Below, one piece after another: positions 23,753 through 34,620 of a DNA stretch of 64,000 nt. The stretch is from Mastigamoeba balamuthi (Eukaryota; Evosea; Mastigamoebida; Mastigamoebidae), in the NCBI GenBank assembly GCA_902651635.1, contig CACRSC010000076.1, positions 130,517 to 194,516 of the forward strand, given 5' to 3'. The position numbers and the translations under genes are program-made. Under the pieces are notes generated by a model, which saw only the letters and a program-made list of their open reading frames with translations, was not told the origin of the DNA and did not search any database. Numbering within the stretch: the first letter of the stretch is position 1; each line of letters opens with the position of its first letter.

Positions 23753-25016
23753 ATGAAGTTTGGTTCTCTGGCGCTTTTTGTCCTCTGCGCATCTCTTGCG
23801 CACAGCAAGGTGATGAGGGGCAAGTATGTCACTGTCACTGTCGGCGACACCGAATTCGACGTCACCCACTATGGTGCCAGTGGAGGCGGCATCACAGACG
23901 TCAGCGCAGCTATCCAGAAGGCCATCGACGCTGCGACGGGCGCTGGCGGCGGCATCGTGGTGATTCCCGCGGGGAGGACGTTCCTGTTCAAGGGCATCTC
24001 GATCAACGAGGACCACACGGAGCTCAACATCGAGGGCACCCTCCTCATCTCCAACGACTACAAGAGCTGGCCCTCCAGCGTCAAGGCCGCCATCAGCGTC
24101 AACGCGAAGTCAAACGTGGTCATCACGGACAGGGGCACCATCGACGGCCAGGGCGCTGTCTGGTGGGCGAACCTCAGGAACAGCTTCCGCTCGACGATGC
24201 TATACCCACACAACACCGACACGGTGATCGTCACGGTCATCATCGTCAAGGATTGCCCACATCATTGTCTGGAGATGTACTCGAGCAACACCGAGATCTT
24301 CGAGCACTCCCGTCGACAGGCATCGCCAACCCGTCGCACAACACCGACGGCATCCACGTCCACGGCGACAACTTCTGGGGTTCAGACATTCGGACCACGC
24401 ACTTCTGATGGTGGCTTCATCGTTCTGACATTTATTGCAGTTCACGACAGTGACATCAGCGTGGGAGACGACAACGTTGCGATCCACTCGAGCAAGGTCC
24501 TTGTCGAGGACTGCCAGTTCTGCACGGGCCACGGCGCTTCCATCGGGTCGCTCTGCAGTGAGAGGATCTCGGACATCACTGTCAGGAACGTCACCTTCAC
24601 GGGGACCACCTGCGGACCGCGCATCAAGACGGTCCAGGCTGCGGAGGCTCGCTGTCCAACGTACACTTCCAGGACCTCGTGCTCAACGACGTCCAGAAGA
24701 CCATCGAGGTGACCATGTTCTACACGCAGAGTAGCGCCAAGAAAACGGGCGGCGTTTTCAAGATCAGCAACATCAACTTCGTGAACATCAAGAGCACAAA
24801 CCCAATGACGCTGGCGACTTTCTCTGCGACCCCAAGAGCCCCTGTGGTATCTTCATGAACGACGTGTTGCAGAGAGGCGAGAACCTCTCGTACCACTGCA
24901 GCCACGCTCTTATTAGGGCTTTCGGGAGCGAGAGCCCTCGCCCATGCGCGGCCCCGGGAGAGGTGGCGTCGAGTGGGGCCAGCAACGTCATTTTCCTCCG
25001 CAGCCTCCAGGTGTAG
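23753..25016 (+). pseudogene. GH28 polygalacturonase pseudogene (paralog 3)
   Basis: Begins intact: signal peptide MKFGSLALFVLCASLAHS and the beta-helix to about residue 180. Compared with its paralogs it has lost roughly 14 nt near 24304, which throws the HNTDGID segment out of frame. It also has a 1-nt loss near 24633 (in the GPRIKT-to-GGSLS segment) and a further deletion near 24805. The GNGHG motif reads CTGHG, and the end lacks the hydrophobic GPI tail (stop at 25014). The intron position is still visible (GGGTTCAG...TGCAG). Synonymous-looking similarity to paralog 2 remains high, so inactivation is recent. Confidence 0.8.
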
Positions 25017-25654
25017 GACCAAGCCAGTCGAACTCTTCCAATGCACCTCTACTGCATTTGAGGATCGAGAGTGCACCACATGTTGACCACCAGAAACACT
25101 TATGGTGCACTTAACCGTGGGGATTTTGGTTATTTGGGAGGTCGGAAGGTTCTTGAGGTGGTTCACGCCTGCCGGGGATCCCCCCCCCTCGCCGTCCCAA
25201 GATGGCTAGGGGGAGGTTTTGAACTCACTATGTGAATCTCTTCCTCCAAGTCTTTACAACTGATGTCCAGAGAACTCCAGCCGCCCCTTCAAGCAGCCTG
25301 TCCTCTACGTGTGTTTTGCTTGTGTTTAGGGTGAATGTACCTTTCTTCATTCGGATATCACATGCAGATGAGTTGAATGCCGTAAACAAGGGGTCCGTCA
25401 GAGAGGAGTGTCCATTTATTCCCTTCGGCTGGAATTATCAGTGATTCACGCTCTCTTGCTCATGTATCAGATTGAGCTAGGGTCCCCCTCTTAATCCTTT
25501 GCACACAGTATACGTGGGCATTGTGTTTCAGCCGCCAACCTTCAGTATTGAAAAATGGACCGAGCTGAATCCAACAGTGAATGCAGTTGGATTGGTTATG
25601 CAGAAAAGGACAATACCGGCCGAACTAGTCTGCACATCTATATTCTCCCAGAGG
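25017..25654. other. Intergenic, no gene seen
   Basis: Contains a second copy of the palindromic downstream element (GTGCACCACATGT...TGGTGCACTT, 25072-25112) after the pseudogene. No ORF with recognisable content. Confidence 0.4.
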
Positions 25655-26346
25655 ATGAAGTGGGCTGGTGTTCTTCTGTTGACTCTGTTCATGTCGATTG
25701 CCCAGGGCAAAGTAATCAGGGGCAAGTACGTCTCCGTCACAGTCGGCGACACCACGTTCGACATTTCGAGGTATGGGGCCCGCGGAGACGGCAGGACCGA
25801 CGACAGCGCAGCGATCCAGAAGGCCCTCGACGCTGCGACGGGCGCTGGCGGCGGCATCGTGGTGATTCCCGCGGGGAGGACGTTCCTGTTCAAGGGCATC
25901 TCGATCAACGGGGACCACACGGAGCTCAACATCGAGGGCACCCTCCTCATCTCCAACGACTACAAGAGCTGGCCCTCCAACCTCAAGGCTGCCATCACCA
26001 TCCCCGCTAAGTCCAATGTGGCCATCACGGGCAGGGGCACCATCGACGGCCAGGGCGCTGTCTGGTGGGCAAACCTCAGGAACACGTCCCGCCCCAGGAC
26101 CATCTACCCCCGCAACACAGACACTGTGATCGTCACGGGAATCACGGTCAAGGACTGCCCCGACCACTGCCTGCAGATGTACTCGAGCAACACCGAGATC
26201 TTCGGCATCACGCTGCGCGCTCCGCCCTCGACAGGCATCGCCAACCCGTCGCACAACACCGACGGCATCGACGTCCACGGCGAAAATTTCTGGGGTCCGC
26301 AATAGTTGTTCGGTTTCTCTCTCTCTCTTCTTCTTCTTCTTCTTTT

Positions 26347-26383
<37 letters not shown>

Positions 26384-27125
26384 ACTTGTGCCGGCAACTG
26401 AGGAAATCGCACCTGTGAGAGCAGTGCACGACAGTGACATCAGTGTGGGGTACGACAACGTTGCGATCCACTCGAGCAAGGTCCTCGTCGAGGACTGCCT
26501 GTTCGGCAACGGCCACGGCGCCTCCATCGGCTCGCTGTGCAGTGAGAGGATCTCGGACATCACCGTCAGGAACGTCCACTTCACGGGGACCACCTGCGGA
26601 CCGCGCATCAAGACGGTCCCTGGCTGTGCTGGCTCGCTGTCCAACGTGCACTTCCGGGACCTCATGCTCAAGGACGTCAAGAAGACCATCGAGGTGAACA
26701 TGTTCTACACGCAGAGTAGTGCCAAGCCGTCGTCCCGCGGCACGTTCAAGATCAGCAACATCAACTTCGTGAACATCAGGAGCACAAACCCCAAGGCTGC
26801 CGGCGAGTTTCTCTGCGACCCCAAGAGCCCCTGCGGCGTCCGCATGAACGGCGTCGTCCAGAACGGCCTGAGCCTGTCGTACAAGTGCAGCCACGCCCTC
26901 GTCAGCGCTGTCGGGAGCGCGTGCCCCCGCCCCTGCATCGCCCCGGGAGAGGCGCCTTCTGGAGATGCCAGCAACACCAACATCACCGGCAGCGACCCCG
27001 TCGAGGTGTCGGACCCTGCGCTCACCCCCGACGACGAGGACGACAACGAAGAGGCCAAGGACTTGGCGAGCAGTGTGTCGTGCGCCCTCGGTTCTCTGCT
27101 TGCAGTGCTCTCGGCTGCACTCTGA
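25655..27125 (+). CDS. GH28 polygalacturonase-like, catalytic Asp replaced (paralog 4)
   Basis: Exons 25655-26294 and 26425-27125. The 130-nt intron starts GTCCGC and contains a long CT microsatellite. Signal peptide MKWAGVLLLTLFMSIAQG; the ATG at 25655 is chosen because upstream in-frame Mets give no signal sequence. Motifs HNTDGID, GNGHGASIGS and GPRIKT are normal, but the motif that reads VGDDN in all other copies is VGYDN here (codon TAC). The first Asp of the GH28 Asp pair, the presumed general acid, is therefore lost. The rest of the protein, including the GPI-like end (ALGSLLAVLSAAL), is intact. This suggests an inactive, perhaps pectin-binding paralog, or a sequencing error in one base. 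Confidence 0.88.
26311..26387 (+). repeat. CT/CTT microsatellite inside the intron of polygalacturonase 4
   Basis: Simple CT dinucleotide run with an embedded TTCTTC run, between donor 26295 and acceptor 26424. It provides an extended polypyrimidine tract. Confidence 0.9.
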
Positions 27126-27317
27126 GCAAACTGTGAACGCTGCCCTCTGCACAAACTGTGAATGCAATTGGTGTGCTCTCTCGGACCACAGCTGCCACAG
27201 AGAAATACAGCTATGCGATTGAATGGATGTCGTTCGGGACCTGCCTGGTGGGCTTTGGTGGCGGACGGCGATCAAAGCCACCCTGCCCTATCCACCGTAC
27301 AGACGGCCCAGAGGGGA

Positions 27318-30006
27318 CTACTTGAACGTGAAATGGAGCTGGACAATGTACTTGACGCTGATCTGGTCCACGCGGTACACAACGTACTCTGCGTGTGCGA
27401 TGCGCGTCCAAGGGTGAGTATACGTGGCACAGGCCGCTCCTCACCGTTGTAGAGAAGCTCGCTGTCCACGATGCCCGCCGGCACGGGCTTGCCGAGCTGG
27501 ACCTGTACGCCGTCCGCCCTGCGTCACGCTCGGCTGAGTGACGTGGAGCTGTGCGGCGAGGCAGGGCGCACAGTGTGACAGTGCCCGCGGGGTCCAGATG
27601 CGTCTTGCCCTCGCCCATCGTGCTGTTGCAGTTGAGGGCCACGAGGCGCTCGAGGTCCATGTCCTCCTCCGCCTCGCGCGTGCGGTAGCACTTGCCGAGG
27701 GCCACTTCGCACAGCAGCACGAGCCCCATCGTGTCCTTGTCCGTGCAGTGGCTACGGACGTTGCGTGCATGCGTGGGCAGCGTCAGCGCAGGTCGCGCGA
27801 GGCAGAGAGGAGGCGCACCAGTAGTTGGCTGCCTTGGAGCACATGTCCGCAAAGTACACGCCCTTGCCGAACATGTAGCCAGTCTTGGGGGCCTCCGGGG
27901 GCGCTATGCGAAGGCCCTGCAGAGAGCAGCAGCGCGCACGATGGGGCAGTTGAGCTGCTGGTGGCAAGGGCAGCGTGCCCAGTGCTGCGAAGATGGAAGC
28001 GCACGTTGGACAGGATGCCGACAAAGTTGGTGCGCCTGGACCCGTGCCACAGCAGCACTCTGTTGTCCTTGATCTCGCAGCTGTCGTACGCTGCGCGCTC
28101 GCCGTGCCTGAGCCCCCCAGGGCGCGTTGTCAGGCCTGCATTAATGGACAGTGCGATTGTCTCTGGGGGGAGACTTGCTGGGTCTGCGGCACCTGTTCAC
28201 GCGGAAGAGCTGCGCCAGCTCGACCGCGTACTCGTTGTGCGTGGGGGCGTGGCTGTTGCGCACGTAGTCGGCCACCATCGCGGCCTCGGGCGAGCCGCGC
28301 GGCACGGGCTCGATGTCCGAGTGCAGTTCCCTGTAGCGCACGTCCGCGGGGTTCTCCTTGATGTCGTCCTGCATCGCGATGACCCGCCCCGCGACGTCCA
28401 TCTCCTCCAGGGTCTCCAGCAGCGCGCGCTTCTCGCGCAGCGTCGCGAAGTTGTCGATGATGGGCGGGCGTCTCCTGCCTGCGTTGACGTCAATTGAATT
28501 CTCGAAACGGGGGGGGGCCTCCCCTCGAGCCCCTCGCCCCCCGCCAGTCGCGCGCGCACCGAAGGCGTGGGGGATGAGGGTGAAGAAGCGGTTGGTGCAG
28601 TCCATGATGGAGGCGCTGCGCTTGGCCGAGGCGGGCTCGTTGAGGAGGACCTCTGCCTCCTTGAGGATCTCGAAGCCCTTGCGGACCTGCTTCTTGGAGA
28701 GCCTCCCCAGCGGCATCCGCGCCAGGTCGATGTCGAGCTCCGCGAGCACCGCCCGCATCATGCGCTCATCGTACAGCAGCTTCAGCAGCTCCACGACCGC
28801 GCCCGCGAGCTTCGCCTCGGGCACCCTGGCCTCTGCGGCCCGCACCTGCGCGGCCACGTCGGGCCCCGCGACGCGCAGGCACCTGCGCACGTCGCGCGCC
28901 CTGCCGCTGTCGTAGCGCCGCTGCTCCATGGCGCGCACGTCGACGAACCGCTCGGCGTCGACGCCGACCTTGCGCTCGCCCTCCCCGCGCGCCCGCTCGA
29001 GCCGCGCGCAGAGCTCCTGCGCGTAGTTGTGCCACTGGCCCCCGTCGCCCTTCCACTGCCACAGGACGGCGCCGGCGCCCGGGGCCGCGTCCTGCTTGGC
29101 CTTCTTGGCCTGCGGCGCGCGGGCGGGGCGGTCGCCGTCGCTGTCGGCGTCGCTGTCGACGCCCCCGGGGGCTGCGCGCTTGCGGGCCGAGGGGCCGGCG
29201 TGGTAGGGGCCCGCGGGGACCAGCGCGGCGCTGGCGACGCAGTCGTCGACAAACGCCGGGCGCACGAACACGCAGCGCGCGTCGGCGACGGCCTGCGACG
29301 TCAGCGGCGACGCCTCCCAGTCGAACCCGCCGGGCGCCTCTGCCGTCGCCCGCGACACCACGACGTGCGTGACCCTCGCGTTGTACGCGCGCGCCACCAG
29401 CGCCCCCAGCGCCTCGAGCCTCGCGACGGCCTCCCCGCCCGGCGCCTCCATGAACAGCAGCACCACCCCCGCCAGCGGCTGCGCCTGCTGCCCCTCCCCT
29501 GCCCCCGCCCCTGCCCCTCCCTGCTGCCCCTGAGGCGCCGCCTGTTGTGCAGGAGCCTGCGGTTTCTGCTGTTCCTGGGGCGCTGCAGGTGCTTGCGGGT
29601 TCTGCAGTGCTGGCGGTGATGCCACTGCTGCTGCTGCTGCTGCTGGCGGGTCTTGCGGGTCTCGGGGTGCAGGAGGAGCTGCGGGGCTGCGGCGGACGGG
29701 GCGTGTCTTGGAGGGGTCGTCGCGGCGGCGCTGGAGGAGGGCGCGGAGGTCGACGACCCAGAGGTTCTCGATGGCGCACTCGGGGGCGCCGGCCTCGTGC
29801 GCCGCCTCGAGCAGCGCGCTGTGGCGGCCGCTGTAGGGCTGCCAGCCCTCGTCGCTGTACCACTCCCACTGGTGCCCTCCTGCTGCTGCTGCTACGGCTG
29901 CCTGGTGGTGGTGGGGGTGGGGGTGGGGTGCGCAAGACGTCGGGGGGGTTGGCTGAGTGGAGGGGATGGCGGGGTGTTGGCAGGGAGGCAAGGGCGCGAG
30001 TACCAT
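27318..30006 (-). CDS. Poly(ADP-ribose) polymerase with WWE-BRCT-WWE N-terminus
   Basis: NAD-dependent ADP-ribosyl transfer to proteins, expected in the nucleus. Domain order: WWE ([14 protein letters not shown], about residues 47-105); low-complexity Pro/Gln/Ala; BRCT ([11 protein letters not shown] to [13 protein letters not shown]); a basic KRxxKKAKQ segment; a second WWE ([17 protein letters not shown]); the PARP regulatory helices ([17 protein letters not shown]); then the catalytic domain. Catalytic exons are separated by short introns with donors GTGCGC (three), GTGAAC, GTCACA and GTGAGG. The H-Y-E triad is intact: LLWHGSR, GVYFADM and EYVVYRVDQ, as in true polymerases. Protein ends VQLHFTFK, the usual PARP C-terminus, at 27318. 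There is no WGR domain, unlike PARP1-3, so two WWE domains appear to replace it. Intron 1 includes GAATTCAATTGACGTC. Confidence 0.9.
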
Positions 30007-30138
30007 CCTGTTCCCGGATGCGGTTTACAGAAAGGGCGGGAGAGACGATTGATAGACGGAAATCCTCTTTTTGAATCCGATTTTCTCTCTTCTTCGAAAA
30101 AGTGAGAATAATATCCAGGAGAATCAAGGCCTCTCGTT

Positions 30139-30221
30139 GAGCGCACCGGGATTCGAACCCCGGACCTCGCCGCCCCCGGGTTTGTCCGGGGAGTCACACC
30201 TCGGCGAACTGAGCGACTCTC
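30139..30221 (-). other. tRNA-like element with A- and B-box sequences
   Basis: Minus strand has a perfect T-arm/B-box (GGGGTTCGAATCCC, stem included) and an A-box-like GCTCAGTTCG about 45 nt upstream, spaced as in a tRNA of about 83 nt. The acceptor stem pairs only partly (GAGAGTC with GTGCGCTC) and no 5-bp/7-nt anticodon arm forms; instead CCCCGG...CCGGGG makes a separate hairpin. A decayed tRNA, a tRNA-derived element or another Pol III gene are all possible. Confidence 0.4.
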
Positions 30222-30753
30222 GGTCACGATCTGTGTACGAGCCTCTTGTTAGCGTGTGGGAGGAGCGAAGAAACGGGTTTGTCGGACGTGCTTGACTGCT
30301 AGTGTTGATTGATATTGTTGCTTTTCTGCCTGAGAGAGTGTTCCAGAAGGCACCCACAAGAGCACGCCGCCGCTCAGTTGTGAGTACTGGCGCGCGGCTT
30401 CTCGCTGGAGGCGTGAGACGACGGTGCTCCCTCACAGCCGACTTCATTCTTCCTTTTGAGTCAGTTTTTCTTCTTCCCGCAAAACAGCGTTCTCTGTGCG
30501 GCTATGTCGGCTCCTCTCCCGCTCTCCTCTGCTGGACCGCTGCGCCCGCTCAGAGCGTTGCGAAAACCACCCACGCGGAGCACCTGCGCGCCCCTCGCGT
30601 GCGCGACTGCACTGTTGCCGATCCATTTCGGGGCCTGTGTGCAGGGCAGGGAGGTTTTCGGAGCGCAAACGTTACCCTGTGTCCTTTCCCTTGAACACGG
30701 CACGGATCAGGCAGTGTTCGTTGCGTGACTGTGGGGTCCTGCATCCCCGTGTG

Positions 30754-30761
30754 CATAAAAG
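30754..30761 (+). promoter_or_regulatory. TATA-like box upstream of polygalacturonase 5
   Basis: CATAAAAG about 50 bp before the ATG at 30811, followed by GGTGCACAAACACCGCAC, which resembles the TGCACAA-CACC words upstream of paralogs 2 and 3. Confidence 0.5.
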
Positions 30762-30810
30762 GGGTGCACAAACACCGCACTTTCGCTTCTTTCTGCGACT
30801 TGCACTAGCG

Positions 30811-32265
30811 ATGATCGGGAGAGCCGTTGTTATCGGGCTGGTGGTGCTCTGCGCCGTGCTGCAGGCCCAGAGCAAGACGATCAGGGGCAAGTACGTCTCC
30901 GTCACGGTCGGCGACAGGGTCTTCGACGTCACCCGCTTCGGCGCGCGTGGCGACGGCAGGACCGACGACAGCAAGGCGATCCAGAAGGCCCTCGACGAGG
31001 CGAAGCGCGTCGGCGGCGGCGTCGTTGTGATTCCCGCGGGGAGGACGTTCCTGTTCAAGGGCATCTCGGTCAACGGGGACCACACGGAGCTCAACATCGA
31101 GGGCACCCTCCTCATCTCCAACGACTACAAGCACTGGCCCTCCAGCCTCAAGGCTGCCATCACCATCCCCGCCAAGTCCAACGTGGCCATCACGGGCAGG
31201 GGCACCATCGACGGCCAGGGCGCTGTCTGGTGGGCGAACCTCAGGAGCAAGTCTCGTCCGAGGACCATCTACCCCCGCAACACCCACACGGTGATTGTCA
31301 CGGGCATCACGGTCAAGGACTGCCCCGACCACTGCCTGCAGATGTACTCGAGCAACACCGAGATCTTCGGCATCACGCTGCGCGCTCCCCCGTCGACAGG
31401 CATCGCCAAGCCTTCGCACAACACCGACGGCATCGACGTCCACGGCGACAACTTCTGGGGTCCGTACTTAAGCACCATACACTATCGATGACATCACCAA
31501 CGTTCTCACGCTCGATTTCATATTTCAGTGCACGACAGCGACATCAGTGTGGGAGACGACAACGTTGCGATCCACTCAAGCAAGGTCCTCGTCGAGGACT
31601 GCCAGTTCGGCAACGGCCACGGCGCCTCCATCGGCTCGCTCTGCAGTGAGAGGATCTCGGACATCACTGTCAGGAACGTCCACTTCACGGGGACCACCTG
31701 CGGTGCCCGCATCAAGACGGTCCCTGGCTGTGCTGGCTCGCTGTCCAACGTGCACTTCCAGGACCTCGTGCTCAAGGACGTCAAGAAGACCATCGAGGTC
31801 GGCATGTTCTACAAGCTGAGCAGCGCCAAGCCCGCGGCCCGCGGCAACTTCAAGCTGAGCAACATCAACTTCGTGAACATCAGGAGCACAAACCCCAAGG
31901 CTGCCGGTGACTTCATGTGCGACCCCAAGAGCCCCTGCGGCATCATCATGCGCGACGTCAGGCAGACGGGCAAGAAGCTCTCGTACAAGTGCAGCCACGT
32001 CATCGGCAAGGCCACTGGAGCCGAGAGCCCTCGCCCGTGCGTGGCGCCGAGGGCGGGCCCCGGGGCCGTGGAGGACGGCAACTACACGGGCGACGACGCC
32101 ATCGAGGTGATGTATCCCGAGAACGGGACCGACTACTCGTACGACGAGGGCGAGGGCCTTGAGGAGAGCTCCACCGACGCCGAGGCGCGCAGCGGCAGCT
32201 CCGCTCCCGCGGTCGCCGTTGCGGCGGTCTTCGGGCTCCTCTCTGTGATTCTCGGGTCGAATTGA
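30811..32265 (+). CDS. GH28 polygalacturonase, GPI-anchored type (paralog 5)
   Basis: Exons 30811-31459 and 31529-32265; 69-nt intron with a GTCCGT donor. Signal peptide around VVIGLVVLCAVLQAQS. All catalytic motifs present (HNTDGID, VGDDNVAI, GNGHGASIGS), with ARIKT in place of PRIKT. It shares with paralog 6 the MFYKLS segment and an acidic Tyr-rich linker (NGTDYSYDEGEGLE) before the hydrophobic end AVAVAAVFGLLSVILGSN. ATG 30811 is preferred over the long upstream extension of the frame because a TATA-like box lies within that extension. Forms a tandem pair with paralog 6. Confidence 0.92.
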
Positions 32266-32896
32266 ACGGTCCCGCAGTCACTGAGCCAAGGCATTGAAAC
32301 AAAGTGTCACAATGGCAGTTAGATTGTGTGTGTTGAAGGCGACTATGAGTGTTCTGCTGGCTGCCTATACGAGCGTTGTTGGAGCATGTGCTCTGCCGAG
32401 GGTGAAAGTAGACAACAAGGTGGGCCCAAAGAGCCGTTGAGGCTGTGAGGGCTCTGGCGACAGTCAGCACACCCTCATGAGAGTTAGGACACGACGTACA
32501 CTGCGAGAAGTGCAATGCCGAATTTCGTACGCAGCCGACGTTAGCTTCTACTGGGTGTGCGGGCATGTGTAGGAACTGGGGATTTTCGGCTATTCCAAAA
32601 CCTCCTCTCACCTGTGCTCTGTATGCAATCCGGCTGGGCAGCAGTGCTATGGGCGCTGCTTATGAGCGCTCGCGACAAAGCCAGGAGGGTGCGACACTCG
32701 GTTCAGGCTGCCATATTTTTGTTGTGCGAGCCCGCAACTCGCCGAGTGGTACATAGAACCAAAGGGGCAGTGTTGGTTATTAAGTCGTGAACATTCTCCG
32801 CAACACTGCACATAAAGGCCCACAAAAGGGCCGGCGGGTTGGTATTGACCGCACTATCACAACTCAGTACGAATAGCACAGGAAGAGCCCATAGCA
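32266..32896. other. Intergenic between polygalacturonases 5 and 6
   Basis: No gene seen. The last 90 bp carry a TATA-like box; the rest is unstructured to my eye. Confidence 0.4.
32811..32818 (+). promoter_or_regulatory. TATA-like box upstream of polygalacturonase 6
   Basis: CATAAAGG about 80 bp before the ATG at 32897, the counterpart of the box upstream of paralog 5. Confidence 0.4.
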
Positions 32897-34347
32897 ATGG
32901 TCGGGAGAGCTGTTGTACTGCTCTTAGTACTCTACGTTGCACTGAGGACAGGGTGCAAGACGATTAGTGGCAAGTATGTCACTGTCACAGTCGGTGACAG
33001 TGTCTACGACGTCACGAGCTATGGCGCGCATGGCGATGGCAGGACCGACGACAGCAAGGCGATCCAGAACGCCCTCGACGAGGCAGCGAGCGCTGGCGGC
33101 GGCGTCGTTGTGATTCCAGAGGGGAGGAAGTTCCTGTTCAAGGGCATCTCGATCAACGGGGACCACACGGAGCTCAACATCGAGGGCACCCTCCTCATCT
33201 CCAACGACTACAAGCACTGGCCCTCCAACCTCAAGGCCGCCATCACCATCCCCGCCAAGTCCAACGTGACCATCACGGGCAGGGGCACCATCGACGGCCA
33301 GGGCGCTGTCTGGTGGGCCAACCTCAGGAACAAGGCCCGCCCGAGGACCATCTACCCCCGCAACACAGACACTGTGATCATCAAGGGCATCACCGTCAAG
33401 AACTGCCCGTACCACTGCCTGCAGATGTACTCGAGCAACACCGAGATCTTCGGCATCACGCTGCGCACTCCTCCCTCGACTGGCATCTCGAGGCCCTCGC
33501 ACAACACCGACGGAATCGACGTCCACGGCGACAACTTCTGGGGTCCGCACACTTGGTTGAACTTGCCCTCACACAACGTGGAAGTTAAAGGTTGCTCTAT
33601 TCCTTTTCAGTGCACGACAGCGACATCAGTGTGGGAGACGACAACGTTGCGATCCACTCGAGCAAAGTCCTCGTCGAGGACTGCCAGTTCGGCAACGGCC
33701 ACGGCGCCTCCATCGGCTCGCTCTGCAGTGAGAGGATCTCGGACATCACTGTCAAAAACGTCAGGTTCACGGGGACCACCTGCGGTGCCCGCATCAAGAC
33801 GGTCCCTGGCTGCCCTGGATCGCTGTCCAACGTTCACTTCCAGGACCTCGTGCTCAGGGACGTCAAGAAGACCATCGAGGTCGGCATGTTCTACAAGCTG
33901 AGCGAGGCCGCCAAGCCGTCGTCCCGCGGCAAATTCAAGATCAGCAACATCAACTTCGTGAACATCAGGAGCACAAACCCCAAGGCTGCCGGTGACTTCA
34001 TGTGCGACCCCAAGAGCCCCTGTGGTGTCTTCATGAGCGACGTCGGGCAGACGGGCAAGAAGCTCTCGTACAAGTGCAGCCACGTCATCGGCAAGGCCAC
34101 TGGAGCCGAGAGCCCTCGCCCGTGCGTGGCGCCGAGGGCGGGCAGCGGGGCCGTGGAGGACGGCAACTACACGGGCGACGACGCCGTCGAGGTGATGTAT
34201 CCAGAGAACGGGACCGATTATGCGTATGACGAGGGCGAGGGCCTCGAGGGCACTGCTGACACCGACGCCAACAGTGGCAGCCCTGCTCTCGCTGCAGCCC
34301 TGGGGGTCGTCTTCGCTGCCATCGCTGGTCTTTTCGGCTCGCGTTGA
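32897..34347 (+). CDS. GH28 polygalacturonase, GPI-anchored type (paralog 6)
   Basis: Exons 32897-33542 and 33611-34347; 68-nt intron with a GTCCGC donor. Signal peptide MVGRAVVLLLVLYVALRTG. Motifs HNTDGID, VGDDNVAI, GNGHGASIGS and ARIKT are intact. C-terminal acidic linker NGTDYAYDEGEGLEG and hydrophobic AALGVVFAAIAGLFGSR. Nearest relative is paralog 5, just upstream in the same orientation: a recent tandem duplication. In a shared block near 34080-34140 the two are almost identical in DNA, which suggests either youth or gene conversion. Confidence 0.92.
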
Positions 34348-34620
34348 ATGCAACGCAGGCTTCCGCGAGCTGGCATCCATCTTCCCTGCTCAGGTTTCCT
34401 GTAAACAACGATTGTTGAATGGTTGCCAATTGAGTCGGATGCTATGGGGCTGAAGAGTGGCACAGGATGAAGACGCCAAGGACTCTTCTTGTGCCGCCCG
34501 AACGAGTCAAGCAACGGCATATTGGTGCCATTAAATAATGTGTTTGGGTGGACAGTGCACGGCGCAAGCAGTGCACTGCTGACTTGTGAGAGCCTCCTCG
34601 GGGATTGCCTGTGGCTGTCT

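Noticed and set aside
28567-29619. 350-codon plus-strand ORF opposite PARP
   Set aside because: Antisense of the WWE/BRCT region; Leu/Arg-rich with no family features.
30139-30221. Calling this an ordinary tRNA gene
   Set aside because: Acceptor stem has two mismatches and no anticodon arm can be drawn; recorded as tRNA-like instead.
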